From CAYSFE01 sp964430225 (GTDB lineage Bacteria; Patescibacteriota; Dojkabacteria; GCA-016699595; JBAXKR01): a DNA stretch of 64,000 nucleotides. The translations under genes and the position numbers were made by a program. The notes under the pieces were generated by a model, which did no database searches, was not told the DNA's origin, and saw nothing but the letters and a program-made list of their open reading frames with translations. This document shows, piece after piece, positions 42,098 to 50,017 of the stretch. Within the stretch, counting starts at the first letter, position 1. Every line of letters starts with the position of its first letter. The stretch spans positions 1 through 64,000 of the forward strand of contig CAYSFE010000003.1 of NCBI GenBank assembly GCA_964430225.1, given 5' to 3'.

Positions 42098-43423
42098 TTA
42101 TCTAAAAAGTATTGCTAAGTCGGGTCTTCTTACATAGTTCCACCAATTGTTCATCACTTTATATGATTTTCCATCAGCATAGAGCATATACGAAGTGCCC
42201 GTATTTTGAGGCATACTTCCAATCCAAAACATTTGCCAATCCCAGTCTATACAGTTCCATTTCTCACACCCAAAAGTTTGAGTAACCCCTGTATAGTTAG
42301 GGAAGTTTCCCCAATCCGCACAATTATTTTCGACTTGATCAGGAACCCAATAGAAATATGCATTAAGTGTATTAAATGGATAGTGGTCATTACCACAATG
42401 TATTGGAGCTGGTGTTGGTAATAAATCCCAGTATTTTGATCTTCTATAAAACCTTTCTAGATGATAATCTATCATGGACTGATCCCATTTTCCTGTAAGA
42501 TACCTAAGAGCACTTTCAGTTGCATGTCCATAATTATGCATTGCATTTTGATCAGCTTCATAAGAAAATGCAAGTACATTCATAGCCTTAGGACAACCAG
42601 AAATCGTAAATGATGGACCGTTAAGCTCATACTGCTTACCTGGACTTACCATGAAAGCTTCCCATTTTATCAAAGCAGGTACAGCCATAACCCATATTTC
42701 GTCAGCTTTTACTTGTGCAGCTTTTTCACAAATATGATTATCTTTAATAAATCTAGGGTGGTCCACAACATCCAGTACATTTTTACCACACCAATCTGAA
42801 TCGTAAGTAGAAGCCCCATATATACATTTTGAGAAATTAGCTAAATCAACAGCATATCCATTTAGGCCTGGAGTTACAGTAGTTATATTCATACTTCCTA
42901 CAATCTTATAATCAACTTTGTTTTTCGTAATTACTTCAAAACTATTTTCTAGTTTACTAAAAGTGAGATTTTGAAAATTACTTAGTGATCCGCCATTTTG
43001 ACCATTTGCCCATTTACTAGAATAATAGTATTCCTCAAATGACTTATTATTCTCTATAGGATTATATGTCACTCTTAAAATCCTTTGAGTATTTGGTATT
43101 CCATTTGCTAATGCGTCCATATTTTGATCCATCTTCACATCAATATTTGTTTGTGAGCCAAGTACAATACTCTTACTAAAAAAATACTTTCTAGTTAAAG
43201 TAATAGTAGAATTAATGTTTGAAGTTACAACCATATTTCCATTTATATCACTTTTATATTTCCCATATACAACATCAGGTATTGGCTCAGAATTTCTGAC
43301 ATTTTCTATATGCAAATTATATGTAACCGGAGATGCGTTTACTAAATTTATAAACGGGGAAAAGAAAGAAGTCAAAACAATAAAACTTAATGCAATAACT
43401 GAGATTTTTCTAATCTTTTTCAA
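42098..43423 (-). CDS. Large secreted protein of unknown function with His/Cys-rich centre (TTG start)
   Basis: 441 residues starting at TTG 43423, which follows TATAAT by seven bases. Signal peptide: KISVIALSFIVLTSFFSPF, cleavage near VNASP. A beta-rich N-terminal domain (to about 110) precedes a larger domain containing WCGKNVLDVVDHPRF, a possible metal site AMHNYGHATESALR (H-x3-H and a nearby Glu), HCGNDHYPFN, and many Trp and Cys in WDWQMFWIGSMP. The H-N-Y-G-H-A-T-E string could be catalytic, but no peptidase family is recognised. Exported, probably disulfide-bonded. Confidence 0.75.
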   Translation of the reverse strand: MKKIRKISVIALSFIVLTSFFSPFINLVNASPVTYNLHIENVRNSEPIPDVVYGKYKSDINGNMVVTSNINSTITLTRKYFFSKSIVLGSQTNIDVKMDQNMDALANGIPNTQRILRVTYNPIENNKSFEEYYYSSKWANGQNGGSLSNFQNLTFSKLENSFEVITKNKVDYKIVGSMNITTVTPGLNGYAVDLANFSKCIYGASTYDSDWCGKNVLDVVDHPRFIKDNHICEKAAQVKADEIWVMAVPALIKWEAFMVSPGKQYELNGPSFTISGCPKAMNVLAFSYEADQNAMHNYGHATESALRYLTGKWDQSMIDYHLERFYRRSKYWDLLPTPAPIHCGNDHYPFNTLNAYFYWVPDQVENNCADWGNFPNYTGVTQTFGCEKWNCIDWDWQMFWIGSMPQNTGTSYMLYADGKSYKVMNNWWNYVRRPDLAILFR

Positions 43424-43430
43424 GTAAAAT

Positions 43431-43436
43431 ATTATA
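43431..43436 (-). promoter_or_regulatory. -10 box deciding a leaderless TTG start
   Basis: On the minus strand a perfect TATAAT (43436-43431) is followed by seven bases and the TTG at 43423. It supports TTG as the start and implies a leaderless mRNA. Confidence 0.5.
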
Positions 43437-43492
43437 AGATGTATTTAGTTTGATTTTAACAGATAATTCTATTAAGTAAAGCCACTAATTCC

Positions 43493-44428
43493 CTATTTCC
43501 ACTCAAAGTTTCTACCAAAGTGTCCCCATGTACAAGTCTCTGCATACTTTACTTTGTCTAGCTTTAAATATTTCCTAATACCTTTTGGTGTTAGATCATA
43601 TCCTTTTATCTCAACTTCTTTACCATCTATTAAAGCAACTGCCATTACTGGCTCTGCTTTACCAATAGCATATGCAAGTTTAGTATGTACCACCTTAGCC
43701 TTATTTTTCTTAAGAAGGTCTACTGCTATTAATCTTGCCATATATGCTCCTGATCTATCTACTTTGGTAAAGTCTTTACCAGAGAATGATCCTCCCCCTA
43801 TTGTTACTTCAGGTCCATAGTTATCTACTATTAATTTCCTACCTGACAATCCTGTATCTGCATCAAATCCACCAAGATTCCATTCTCCTGCTGGATTGAT
43901 TAAATATTCTTTTGACTTGATAATACTTTTAACTAATTTAAGAAGTTTTTCATTCTTAGTTCCCATAAAGCTTGCAACTACTGTGACTACTTTTCCATCT
44001 TCTATTGTTACTTGAGTCTTACCATCTACAGGGTAAACTTTAAATATCTTTTGACAGAGTTCACGTGCAAGATGGTATTCAAGAGGCATAAGACTCTTAG
44101 TTTCAGAACATGCATACCCTTTCATTATTCCTTGATCTCCAGCTCCACCTGTATCTACACCATGAGCAATATCTGGACTTTGATGTACGAGGTTAACAAT
44201 TACCTTAAAGTCTTTACCTACAATCTTTCTAACCACTGATTCAACATTTGGTTTAGATTTAGAAGTCACCTCTCCATTTATTGTCACAAGCTTATGTCCC
44301 CCCATCACTTCTACTGCACACCTACTATTCTTATCTGTTTTAAGATATGCATCTAAGATGCTATCTGCTATGAAGTCACACATCTTATCAGGATGTTTTG
44401 GACTTACAAATTCTGCTGTCTTTTTCAT
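43493..44428 (-). CDS. metK: S-adenosylmethionine synthetase, short form
   Basis: About 311 residues, against 380-400 in most bacteria. It makes S-adenosylmethionine from methionine and ATP. Seen: EFVSPKHPDKMCDFIADSIL (ATP site start), GAGDQGIMKGYA (signature 1), WNLGGFDADTGLSGRKLIVD, and GGGSFSGKDFTKVDRSGAY (signature 2, P-loop-like GGGxFSGKD). The missing length is in the linking segments. I start it at ATG 44428 (MKKTAEF); the in-frame ATG at 44461 lies inside the riboswitch terminator. It is controlled by the SAM-I riboswitch upstream, so product represses synthesis. Confidence 0.95.
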   Translation of the reverse strand: MKKTAEFVSPKHPDKMCDFIADSILDAYLKTDKNSRCAVEVMGGHKLVTINGEVTSKSKPNVESVVRKIVGKDFKVIVNLVHQSPDIAHGVDTGGAGDQGIMKGYACSETKSLMPLEYHLARELCQKIFKVYPVDGKTQVTIEDGKVVTVVASFMGTKNEKLLKLVKSIIKSKEYLINPAGEWNLGGFDADTGLSGRKLIVDNYGPEVTIGGGSFSGKDFTKVDRSGAYMARLIAVDLLKKNKAKVVHTKLAYAIGKAEPVMAVALIDGKEVEIKGYDLTPKGIRKYLKLDKVKYAETCTWGHFGRNFEWK

Positions 44429-44441
44429 ATGAATAAAGAAT

Positions 44442-44469
44442 AAAAAATAAAAAGTCCTCATCTAGAGGA
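44442..44469 (-). terminator. Riboswitch-controlled intrinsic terminator upstream of metK
   Basis: On the minus strand TCCTC (44469-44465), a 5-nt loop, GAGGA (44459-44455), then C and TTTTTATTTTTTA. The 5' arm region TTTCCTCT can instead pair with AGGGGAGA (44496-44489), which overlaps the 3' strand of riboswitch helix P1. This gives exclusive terminator and antiterminator states. Confidence 0.7.
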
Positions 44470-44484
44470 AATATATATTACTAA

Positions 44485-44603
44485 TTTATCTCCCCTATAT
44501 AATGTTTACACATTACTTGGCTGGATTTAGCACCTTATCATCTTTATTATGATGGTTGCTGATGGTTCATAGAGCCAGTTGCTCTCCCCATACTCTTGAT
44601 AAC
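44485..44603 (-). promoter_or_regulatory. SAM-I (S-box) riboswitch controlling metK
   Basis: Read on the minus strand it has the S-box core in order: GTTATCAAGAG (P1 5' side, then the conserved AAGAG), GGGGAGAGCAACTGGCTCT with ATGAACC (P2 and kink-turn side), CAGCAACC, the P3 hairpin ATCAT/ATGAT, the invariant AAGGTGCTAAATCCAGC (44536-44520), the P4 hairpin TAATGT-ttac-ACATTA (44515-44500), and GATAA closing P1 (44490-44486). It binds SAM and favours termination before metK. In the 375-bp region between metK and pfkA it is the main element; the rest holds a terminator at 44682 and the pfkA promoter. Confidence 0.93.
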
Positions 44604-44681
44604 TACTATTTAATTGTGAACATATCTTAACAGATAGCTTTAATATTACAAGTCAGCAGAATAGTAAGTGAATAGAAAGAT

Positions 44682-44707
44682 AAACCCCACCTAAATAGGT
44701 GGGGTTT
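44682..44707. terminator. Strong symmetric terminator hairpin between divergent genes
   Basis: AAACCCCACCT (44682-44692), loop aaat, AGGTGGGGTTT (44697-44707): an 11-bp perfect stem flanked by A- and T-rich tracts. Both neighbours (metK and pfkA) are transcribed away from it, so it terminates neither. The core and the preceding ATAGAAA-x-ATAAACCCCACC context resemble the terminator at 41164. Confidence 0.75.
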
Positions 44708-44779
44708 AATTACCATTTTATTCTCATGAAAATATTACCTTAGACCATCTTCCTCTGTTGATCTAATTACATATATTTT

Positions 44780-44808
44780 TTGACTTATCTACACTAAAAA
44801 AATAGTAT
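44780..44808 (+). promoter_or_regulatory. Promoter of pfkA
   Basis: TTGACT (44780-44785), a 17-bp spacer, TAGTAT (44803-44808). Expected start near 44815. Confidence 0.6.
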
Positions 44809-44816
44809 TAGGGAAT

Positions 44817-44834
44817 ATGTTTTTATCTTCTTAA
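44817..44834 (+). other. Possible five-codon upstream ORF before pfkA
   Basis: ATG TTT TTA TCT TCT TAA begins one or two bases after the predicted transcription start and ends two bases before the ATG at 44837. It could feed ribosomes to pfkA by termination-reinitiation, or be chance. Confidence 0.3.
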
Positions 44835-44836
44835 AT

Positions 44837-45919
44837 ATGTTTGCCTCAATGAAAAGAGTGGGTATCATAGCTAGTGGTGGGGATTGTCCAGGTTTAAATA
44901 GGGTTATCGACTCTGTTGTTCGTGGACTAGATAGTGAGTATGAGATATTTGGCTTCATTAAAGGTTTTGAAGGACTTTTAGATAACGAATACATTGTCCT
45001 AGATCGTAAATATACAGGAGAGAGAAGATGGCAGACAGGTGTATATCTAAAGAGTGTGAATAAAGGGAGATTTCCTGGTAAGACTAAAGAAGGTGTAGCT
45101 CCTACCAATATGGATGTCATTAACAAGGCTAAAAAGAACTATGATGCACTAGGTTTAGAAGGTCTTATCGTTATTGGGGGAGATGGTACACTTACTATTG
45201 CTAAAACATTATCTGAATTTGGATTTAAATTTGTAGCTATTCCTAAGAGTATTGATAACGATTTGAAAGGAACTGATTTTACCTTTGGATTCTTTAGTGC
45301 AGTAGAAGCAGGAATGAGAGCCATTACTAACCTTCATGCTACAGCATACACCCATGATAGGGTTATTGTAGTTGAGCTCATGGGAAGAGAAACAGGCTGG
45401 ATCACTTTGTATAGTGGACTATCCTCTAATGCAGATGTAATACTTCTACCCGAAGTACCATTTAGTTTTGAAAATGTTCTAAACCATTTAAAAGACAGAA
45501 AAGCTCGTGGGAAGGAATATGCTCTCGTAGCAATTGCCGAAGGATGCTCCCCTACTGATTACCATATGGTAGAAGCTAAGACAGGTACAGAAAGCCCACA
45601 AGGAAGACTTGGAGGTATTGGTCAAAGTCTTGCTAAATATATTAACGATAACTCAGATCTTGATGCTAGAGATCTATCTTTATCATACTTACAAAGATCT
45701 GGTATTGCTTCTAGCTATGACAGTTTTTTAGCTATGGAATTTGGAGCATATGGAGCTAAACTATTTAAAGATGGTAAGTTTGGAGAGATGGTAGCGATGA
45801 AAAACAACGAGCTAAGCTCTATATCTATTAAAGAAGCTGTTAGTGAATTAAAACTTGTTGATCCTAAATCACAGATAATGAGTTTGGCATATGAAGATGG
45901 TTTCTATTTTGGAGAATAG
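44837..45919 (+). CDS. pfkA: 6-phosphofructokinase
   Basis: 360 residues. Phosphorylates fructose-6-phosphate to fructose-1,6-bisphosphate in glycolysis. Motifs: ASGGDCPGLNRVID (phosphate loop), IVIGGDGTLTIAK, IPKSIDNDLKGTDFTFGF (catalytic Asp), ELMGRETGWITLYSGL. The GGDG glycine is the ATP-type residue, while the PK-S-IDND lysine is common in PPi-type or mixed enzymes, so donor preference is uncertain (ATP favoured). ATG 44837 gives MFASMKRVGI; ATG 44849 (MKRVGI) is an equally good start. It leads into the mannose cassette with PMI and GH130 genes. Confidence 0.93.
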   Translation: MFASMKRVGIIASGGDCPGLNRVIDSVVRGLDSEYEIFGFIKGFEGLLDNEYIVLDRKYTGERRWQTGVYLKSVNKGRFPGKTKEGVAPTNMDVINKAKKNYDALGLEGLIVIGGDGTLTIAKTLSEFGFKFVAIPKSIDNDLKGTDFTFGFFSAVEAGMRAITNLHATAYTHDRVIVVELMGRETGWITLYSGLSSNADVILLPEVPFSFENVLNHLKDRKARGKEYALVAIAEGCSPTDYHMVEAKTGTESPQGRLGGIGQSLAKYINDNSDLDARDLSLSYLQRSGIASSYDSFLAMEFGAYGAKLFKDGKFGEMVAMKNNELSSISIKEAVSELKLVDPKSQIMSLAYEDGFYFGE

Positions 45920-45930
45920 GCAGATTTGTA

Positions 45931-45959
45931 TTGAACATACAACATATTGAGAGTATAAA
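45931..45959 (+). promoter_or_regulatory. Promoter of the cupin/GH130 genes
   Basis: TTGAAC (45931-45936), a 17-bp spacer, TATAAA (45954-45959); leader of about 10 nt to the ATG at 45976. Confidence 0.55.
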
Positions 45960-45975
45960 TATTAAGTAAATATAT

Positions 45976-46335
45976 ATGGATAAATTAACAACAGATATTG
46001 TAAAAAGACCTTGGGGAGAAGAGAGGTGGTTTAACACTTCTGATCCCATTTCTAAGGTAAAGATAATTACTGTAAACAAAGGAGAAAGCCTTAGTTTACA
46101 GTATCACAATAAAAGATCAGAGTTTTGGAAGATCTTAAGTGGATCAGCTAAAGTAGAGATTGGAGATAAGGTATTTGAGGCACAAACTAATGATGAGTTT
46201 TACATAGAAGTAAAAACAAATCATAGGATTAGTGCACCTGATAACAACTGTACATTTCTTGAAGTTGCTACCGGAATATTTGATCAAGAAGACATAGTGA
46301 GGTTAGAAGATAAATATGGCCGTGTCCAAAGTTAA
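45976..46335 (+). CDS. Phosphomannose-isomerase-type cupin
   Basis: 119 residues, a single cupin domain of the type II phosphomannose isomerase kind: KRPWGEERWF, then the core LSLQYHNKRSEFWKILSG, then FYIEVKTNHRISAP. It would interconvert mannose-6-phosphate and fructose-6-phosphate. In most family members I recall the core as Q-Y-H-H-H-R-x-E-H-W; here the second His is Asn-Lys and the His after Glu is Phe, so metal binding may differ. It overlaps the following GH130 gene by 20 bp and so belongs to the same operon. Confidence 0.82.
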   Translation: MDKLTTDIVKRPWGEERWFNTSDPISKVKIITVNKGESLSLQYHNKRSEFWKILSGSAKVEIGDKVFEAQTNDEFYIEVKTNHRISAPDNNCTFLEVATGIFDQEDIVRLEDKYGRVQS

Positions 46336-47470
46336 GAAAAAACCTGCCACAAAAGTTAAAAAACTTGTAAGTAAAAAGCCAAGAGTAAAAAAGACTGCTA
46401 GAAAATATACAAAGAGAGTAAAAGTAGACAAACCAATCCCAAATCTAGATAAAGTAGTATTCTTAGAAAGGCATGAAAGAAATCCAATCATAGAACCAAG
46501 AGAGGTAAACTCATGGGAATCTAAAGCAACCTTTAATCCTACAGCACTTTACAAGAACGAAATGGTTCATGTCATATACAGAGCTGTAGGAAGTGATGAT
46601 GTATCAAGACTCGGATATGCTAAAAGTAATGATGGTCTTAACTTCTATCATGATCTTAAAGATCTTTGTTACTTTGCTCCTGGACATGATATTCCTGACT
46701 ATGACCTTGATAAACTAGAATACTCATCAGGTGGAGGTGGTATGGGAGGATGTGAAGATCCTAGAATCACTGAAATAGATGGAAAGGTATATATGCTCTA
46801 CACAGCCTTTGATGGTTGGGGATCTATACGTATAGCTCTTACACATATATCCTTAGAGGATTTCTTAGATAACAAATGGAACTGGAGTAAACCTGTATAT
46901 ATTTCTAAGCCAGGGGAGATAAACAAAAACTGGGTACTATTCCCTGAGAAAGTAAATGGAATGTATGCAATCATACATAGCGTATCTCCTACTATTCAAG
47001 TCGAATACTTTGATAGCTTAGATAGACTAGATGGAACATATTTCATAGAAAGTTCCCCTCCCTTTGGAGGAAGAAAGAATGCATGGGACAACAAAATGAG
47101 AGGAGTTGGACCTTCCCCTATTAAGACAAAATTCGGATGGTTACTTCTCTATCATGCTATGGATATGAGAGATCCAAACAGATATAAGATCGGAGCAATG
47201 ATACTTGATTTAGAGGATCCTGAAAAAGTTCTTTATCGCTCAGCTTACCCTGTACTTGAACCAGATGAGAGATATGAAAATGAAGGTTTTAAGAGAGGAG
47301 TCATATATTCCTGTGGAGCTATTGTAAAGAATAAAGACATATATATTTACTATGGTGGAGCAGATATGGTAAGTTGTGTAGCAACTGCTAATCTAGATAC
47401 GTTTATTAAAAAGATCATATCTGGGAATAAGGCGAAACTCATAACTAAACGTAAGAAGAAGAAAAAATAA
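46316..47470 (+). CDS. GH130 beta-mannoside phosphorylase/hydrolase with basic tails
   Basis: 384 residues. Residues 1-40 are a Lys/Arg-rich tail (MAVSKVKKKPATKVKK ... KRVKVDK) and the C-terminus is KRKKKKK; between them is one five-bladed GH130 domain: HERNPIIEPREVNSWESKAT, GGCEDPRITEIDGKVYMLYT, VGPSPIKTKFGWLLLYHAMD, VIYSCGAIVKNKDIYIYYGG. GH130 enzymes cleave beta-mannosidic bonds, most by phosphorolysis giving mannose-1-phosphate. No signal peptide, so it is cytoplasmic. The start overlaps the cupin gene by 20 bp. The two basic tails are unusual. Confidence 0.88.
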   Translation: MAVSKVKKKPATKVKKLVSKKPRVKKTARKYTKRVKVDKPIPNLDKVVFLERHERNPIIEPREVNSWESKATFNPTALYKNEMVHVIYRAVGSDDVSRLGYAKSNDGLNFYHDLKDLCYFAPGHDIPDYDLDKLEYSSGGGGMGGCEDPRITEIDGKVYMLYTAFDGWGSIRIALTHISLEDFLDNKWNWSKPVYISKPGEINKNWVLFPEKVNGMYAIIHSVSPTIQVEYFDSLDRLDGTYFIESSPPFGGRKNAWDNKMRGVGPSPIKTKFGWLLLYHAMDMRDPNRYKIGAMILDLEDPEKVLYRSAYPVLEPDERYENEGFKRGVIYSCGAIVKNKDIYIYYGGADMVSCVATANLDTFIKKIISGNKAKLITKRKKKKK

Positions 47471-47489
47471 CTTTAGTAAATACACAAAT

Positions 47490-49421
47490 ATGTTTTCAGT
47501 AAAAAGATATCACAGAAATCCAATACTCACTCCTAACCACAAAAACTATTGGGAAGCTTTTGCTACATTTAATATGTCAGTAGTAAAGGTAGGAGAAACT
47601 ATTCATGGACTATATAGAGCCATATCATCTAATGACTCTATTCATAAACCTTCTCAAATATCTGTAATAGGTCACACTTCAAGTAAGGATGGTGTTACTT
47701 TTGAAGATAGAACCAAATTCATTACACCATCTGAAAACTTTGATAAGTATGGATGTGAAGATCCAAGAGTAACTCTCTTTGAAGGTACTTACTATACTTT
47801 CTATACCGCTCTCTCTGAATATCCATACAATGCAAATGGAATAAAAGTTGCAGTTGCTCTATCAAAAGATTTTAAAAAGGTAACTAAGAAATATTTAGTT
47901 ACTCCTTTCAATGCGAAAGCAATGACTCTATTCCCTGAAAGAATAGGAGGAAAAGTTACAGCCCTTGTTACAGTTCATACAGACAGACCTCCAGTAAAGA
48001 TATGTATTGTACAAGCGGATGATATTAAAGATTTTTGGAGTTTAAGATTCTGGAAGACTTGGTATGCTGAAATGGATAAACACATCATAGATCTTAAGAG
48101 AAATATATATGATCATGTAGAAATTGGAGCAGTACCTGTTAAAACAGACAAGGGCTGGCTCATACTATACTCACACATTCAAAACTACTTCCCTACTCCA
48201 CAGAACTTTGAAAAGATTTTTGGCATAGAGGCTCTACTACTGGCACTTGAAGATCCATTTAAGATCATAGGTAGAACTAAAGGACCAATACTATCACCTG
48301 AGGAACCATATGAGCTAGCAGGATATATTCCAAATATTGTATTTCCATCAGGAGCAATACTTGATAAAAAAGAACTCTCAATATATTACGGGGCTGCTGA
48401 TACAAGTGTAGGTAAAGCATCAGTCAATCTTGACGACCTCATAAACTCAATATCTCCTGGTACTAAAGAAGCATATACCTTTAAGAGATATGAAGGAAAT
48501 CCAATCATAGAACCAAATATGAATCATTCTTGGGAATCTCTTGCTACATTTAATCCTGCAGCAATAAATATAAAGGGAATTACATATATCTTGTATAGGG
48601 CTATGTCAAAAGACAATACTTCTACTGTAGGATTTGCATCAAGTAAAGATGGATTTACAATAGATGAAAGACTTCCGGATCCAATATATGTACCTCGAGA
48701 AGATTTTGAGATGAAAAAGGTAGAAAATGGAAACTCAGGATGTGAAGATCCAAGACTTGTAAAGATCAAAGACACAATATATATGTACTACACAGCATAT
48801 GATACTTTAGGACCACCTAGAGTAGCAGTCACTTCCATAAAAGAAAAAGATTTTATAGCTAAGAAATTTAAATGGAAGAAACCAACTTTAATCACTCCAC
48901 AGGGAATAGATGACAAAGACACCTGTATTCTCCCTGAATCCTTTAAAGGTAAATATATGATTCTTCATAGAATTGGAAATGATATATGTGGAGACTATGT
49001 TAACTCTTTAGACTTTGAAGGACAGATAGTTGATAGAAGTATAAAGATACTAGGACCAAGAGCAGGAGGATGGGATAGTGCTAAAGTAGGTATTACAGCT
49101 CCACCAATAAAGACAGAGTATGGATGGCTACTTCTTTACCATGGAGTATCTAGGAGTCATAAGACATATAGAGTGGGAGCATTACTACTTGATCTTAAAG
49201 ATCCAACAATAGTTCTATCAAGATCTACTGATCCTGTATTTGAACCTGAGATGGACTATGAAAAGAATGGAATAGTAAATAACGTAGTATTCCCATGTGG
49301 AGCTACCTTAAGAGGAGACACCATATTCATCTATTATGGAGGAGGAGATAGGGTTACAGGAGTAGCTACCATGAGTCTAGATATAGTCCTAAAAGCATTA
49401 AGACATGGGATAGAGAAGTAG
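47490..49421 (+). CDS. Tandem two-domain GH130 protein
   Basis: 643 residues made of two GH130 domains. Domain 1 (about 1-320): YHRNPILTPNHKNYWEAFAT, YGCEDPRVTLFEGTYYTFYT, GAVPVKTDKGWLILYSHI. Domain 2 (about 325-643): YEGNPIIEPNMNHSWESLAT, SGCEDPRLVKIKDTIYMYYT, GITAPPIKTEYGWLLLYHGV. Domain 2 is closer to the single domain at 46316-47470; domain 1 is more divergent, with an insert (HIQNYFPTPQNFEKIFG). Duplication and fusion are the likely origin. It is probably cytoplasmic and in an operon with the previous gene (20-nt spacer). Confidence 0.9.
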   Translation: MFSVKRYHRNPILTPNHKNYWEAFATFNMSVVKVGETIHGLYRAISSNDSIHKPSQISVIGHTSSKDGVTFEDRTKFITPSENFDKYGCEDPRVTLFEGTYYTFYTALSEYPYNANGIKVAVALSKDFKKVTKKYLVTPFNAKAMTLFPERIGGKVTALVTVHTDRPPVKICIVQADDIKDFWSLRFWKTWYAEMDKHIIDLKRNIYDHVEIGAVPVKTDKGWLILYSHIQNYFPTPQNFEKIFGIEALLLALEDPFKIIGRTKGPILSPEEPYELAGYIPNIVFPSGAILDKKELSIYYGAADTSVGKASVNLDDLINSISPGTKEAYTFKRYEGNPIIEPNMNHSWESLATFNPAAINIKGITYILYRAMSKDNTSTVGFASSKDGFTIDERLPDPIYVPREDFEMKKVENGNSGCEDPRLVKIKDTIYMYYTAYDTLGPPRVAVTSIKEKDFIAKKFKWKKPTLITPQGIDDKDTCILPESFKGKYMILHRIGNDICGDYVNSLDFEGQIVDRSIKILGPRAGGWDSAKVGITAPPIKTEYGWLLLYHGVSRSHKTYRVGALLLDLKDPTIVLSRSTDPVFEPEMDYEKNGIVNNVVFPCGATLRGDTIFIYYGGGDRVTGVATMSLDIVLKALRHGIEK

Positions 49422-49442
49422 GATCACTTCACAATATAGCTA

Positions 49443-49462
49443 CTATGGGGTATAATATACTC
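49443..49462 (+). promoter_or_regulatory. Promoter box shared with the gene at 36600
   Basis: CTATGGGGTATAATATACTC contains TATAAT (49451-49456) and matches 36563-36580 over GGGTATAATATA(T/C)TCAT. Leader of about 18 nt to ATG 49481. Confidence 0.5.
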
Positions 49463-49480
49463 ATTATTAATCACATTACT

Positions 49481-49966
49481 ATGGCAGAAGAAACAGTAAC
49501 ATCGCAAGGTGCCAATGGAGATTATGGATGTCGAAAAATAAATGGAGAAATTGTGCTTAACCCAAGTACCCCAATGGAGAGAGCTGTTCTTAAATCATAT
49601 GCAGCTGCAAGACAAATGCAAACAGCAGTTATGGAATATGAGGCAGGAGAGCCTGTAACTGGAAAGGAATACGAGAGTGATGCACACCAGTTAGCAAAGG
49701 AGGCAATAAAAGAAGCAAAATCAGCTGAAGTAAGAATAACTCAATTAAACCCAGCAGTAGTAGCTTCAAACGAAGCATGTTTGCTTTCTGAAATGGCACT
49801 AAAAACAACTGAAAGTAAAACCCAGAGAAGACTTATGAAAGAAGCAAGGGATATGTCACGTAAAGCTATTAGAGATGCATTATTAGCCCAAAATGAATTA
49901 ACAATTAACTCTTCATTTTACGGTATATACCCACTTAATAAAGGAAAATTGTTAACACTACGTTAA
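49481..49966 (+). CDS. Helical soluble protein of unknown function
   Basis: 161 residues from ATG 49481 (MAEETVTSQGANGDYG), which lies behind a perfect -10 box; the in-frame ATG at 49445 would put the promoter inside the gene. It is Ala/Glu/Lys-rich, almost wholly helical (ERAVLKSYAAARQMQTAVME; EAKSAEVRITQLNPAVVASN), likely a coiled-coil bundle. No signal peptide. Family unknown. It has its own terminator at 49977. Confidence 0.65.
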   Translation: MAEETVTSQGANGDYGCRKINGEIVLNPSTPMERAVLKSYAAARQMQTAVMEYEAGEPVTGKEYESDAHQLAKEAIKEAKSAEVRITQLNPAVVASNEACLLSEMALKTTESKTQRRLMKEARDMSRKAIRDALLAQNELTINSSFYGIYPLNKGKLLTLR

Positions 49967-49976
49967 TATAAACTTA

Positions 49977-49997
49977 AGACCTAGTTAATCTAGGTCT
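49977..49997 (+). terminator. Intrinsic terminator
   Basis: AGACCTAG (49977-49984), 5-nt loop, CTAGGTCT (49990-49997), followed by ATTTTG. It ends the transcript of the helical protein gene. Confidence 0.7.
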
Positions 49998-50005
49998 ATT
50001 TTGTA

Positions 50006-50011
50006 TATAAT
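50006..50011 (+). promoter_or_regulatory. -10 box for a probably leaderless gene
   Basis: TATAAT ends six bases before the ATG at 50018, directly after the preceding terminator. No good -35. Confidence 0.5.
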
Positions 50012-50017
50012 ATCTTT

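Noticed and set aside
44429..44461. An 11-residue N-terminal extension of MetK from ATG 44461
   Set aside because: This segment is the 3' arm and T run of the riboswitch terminator; the extension is Phe-rich and unlike MetK.
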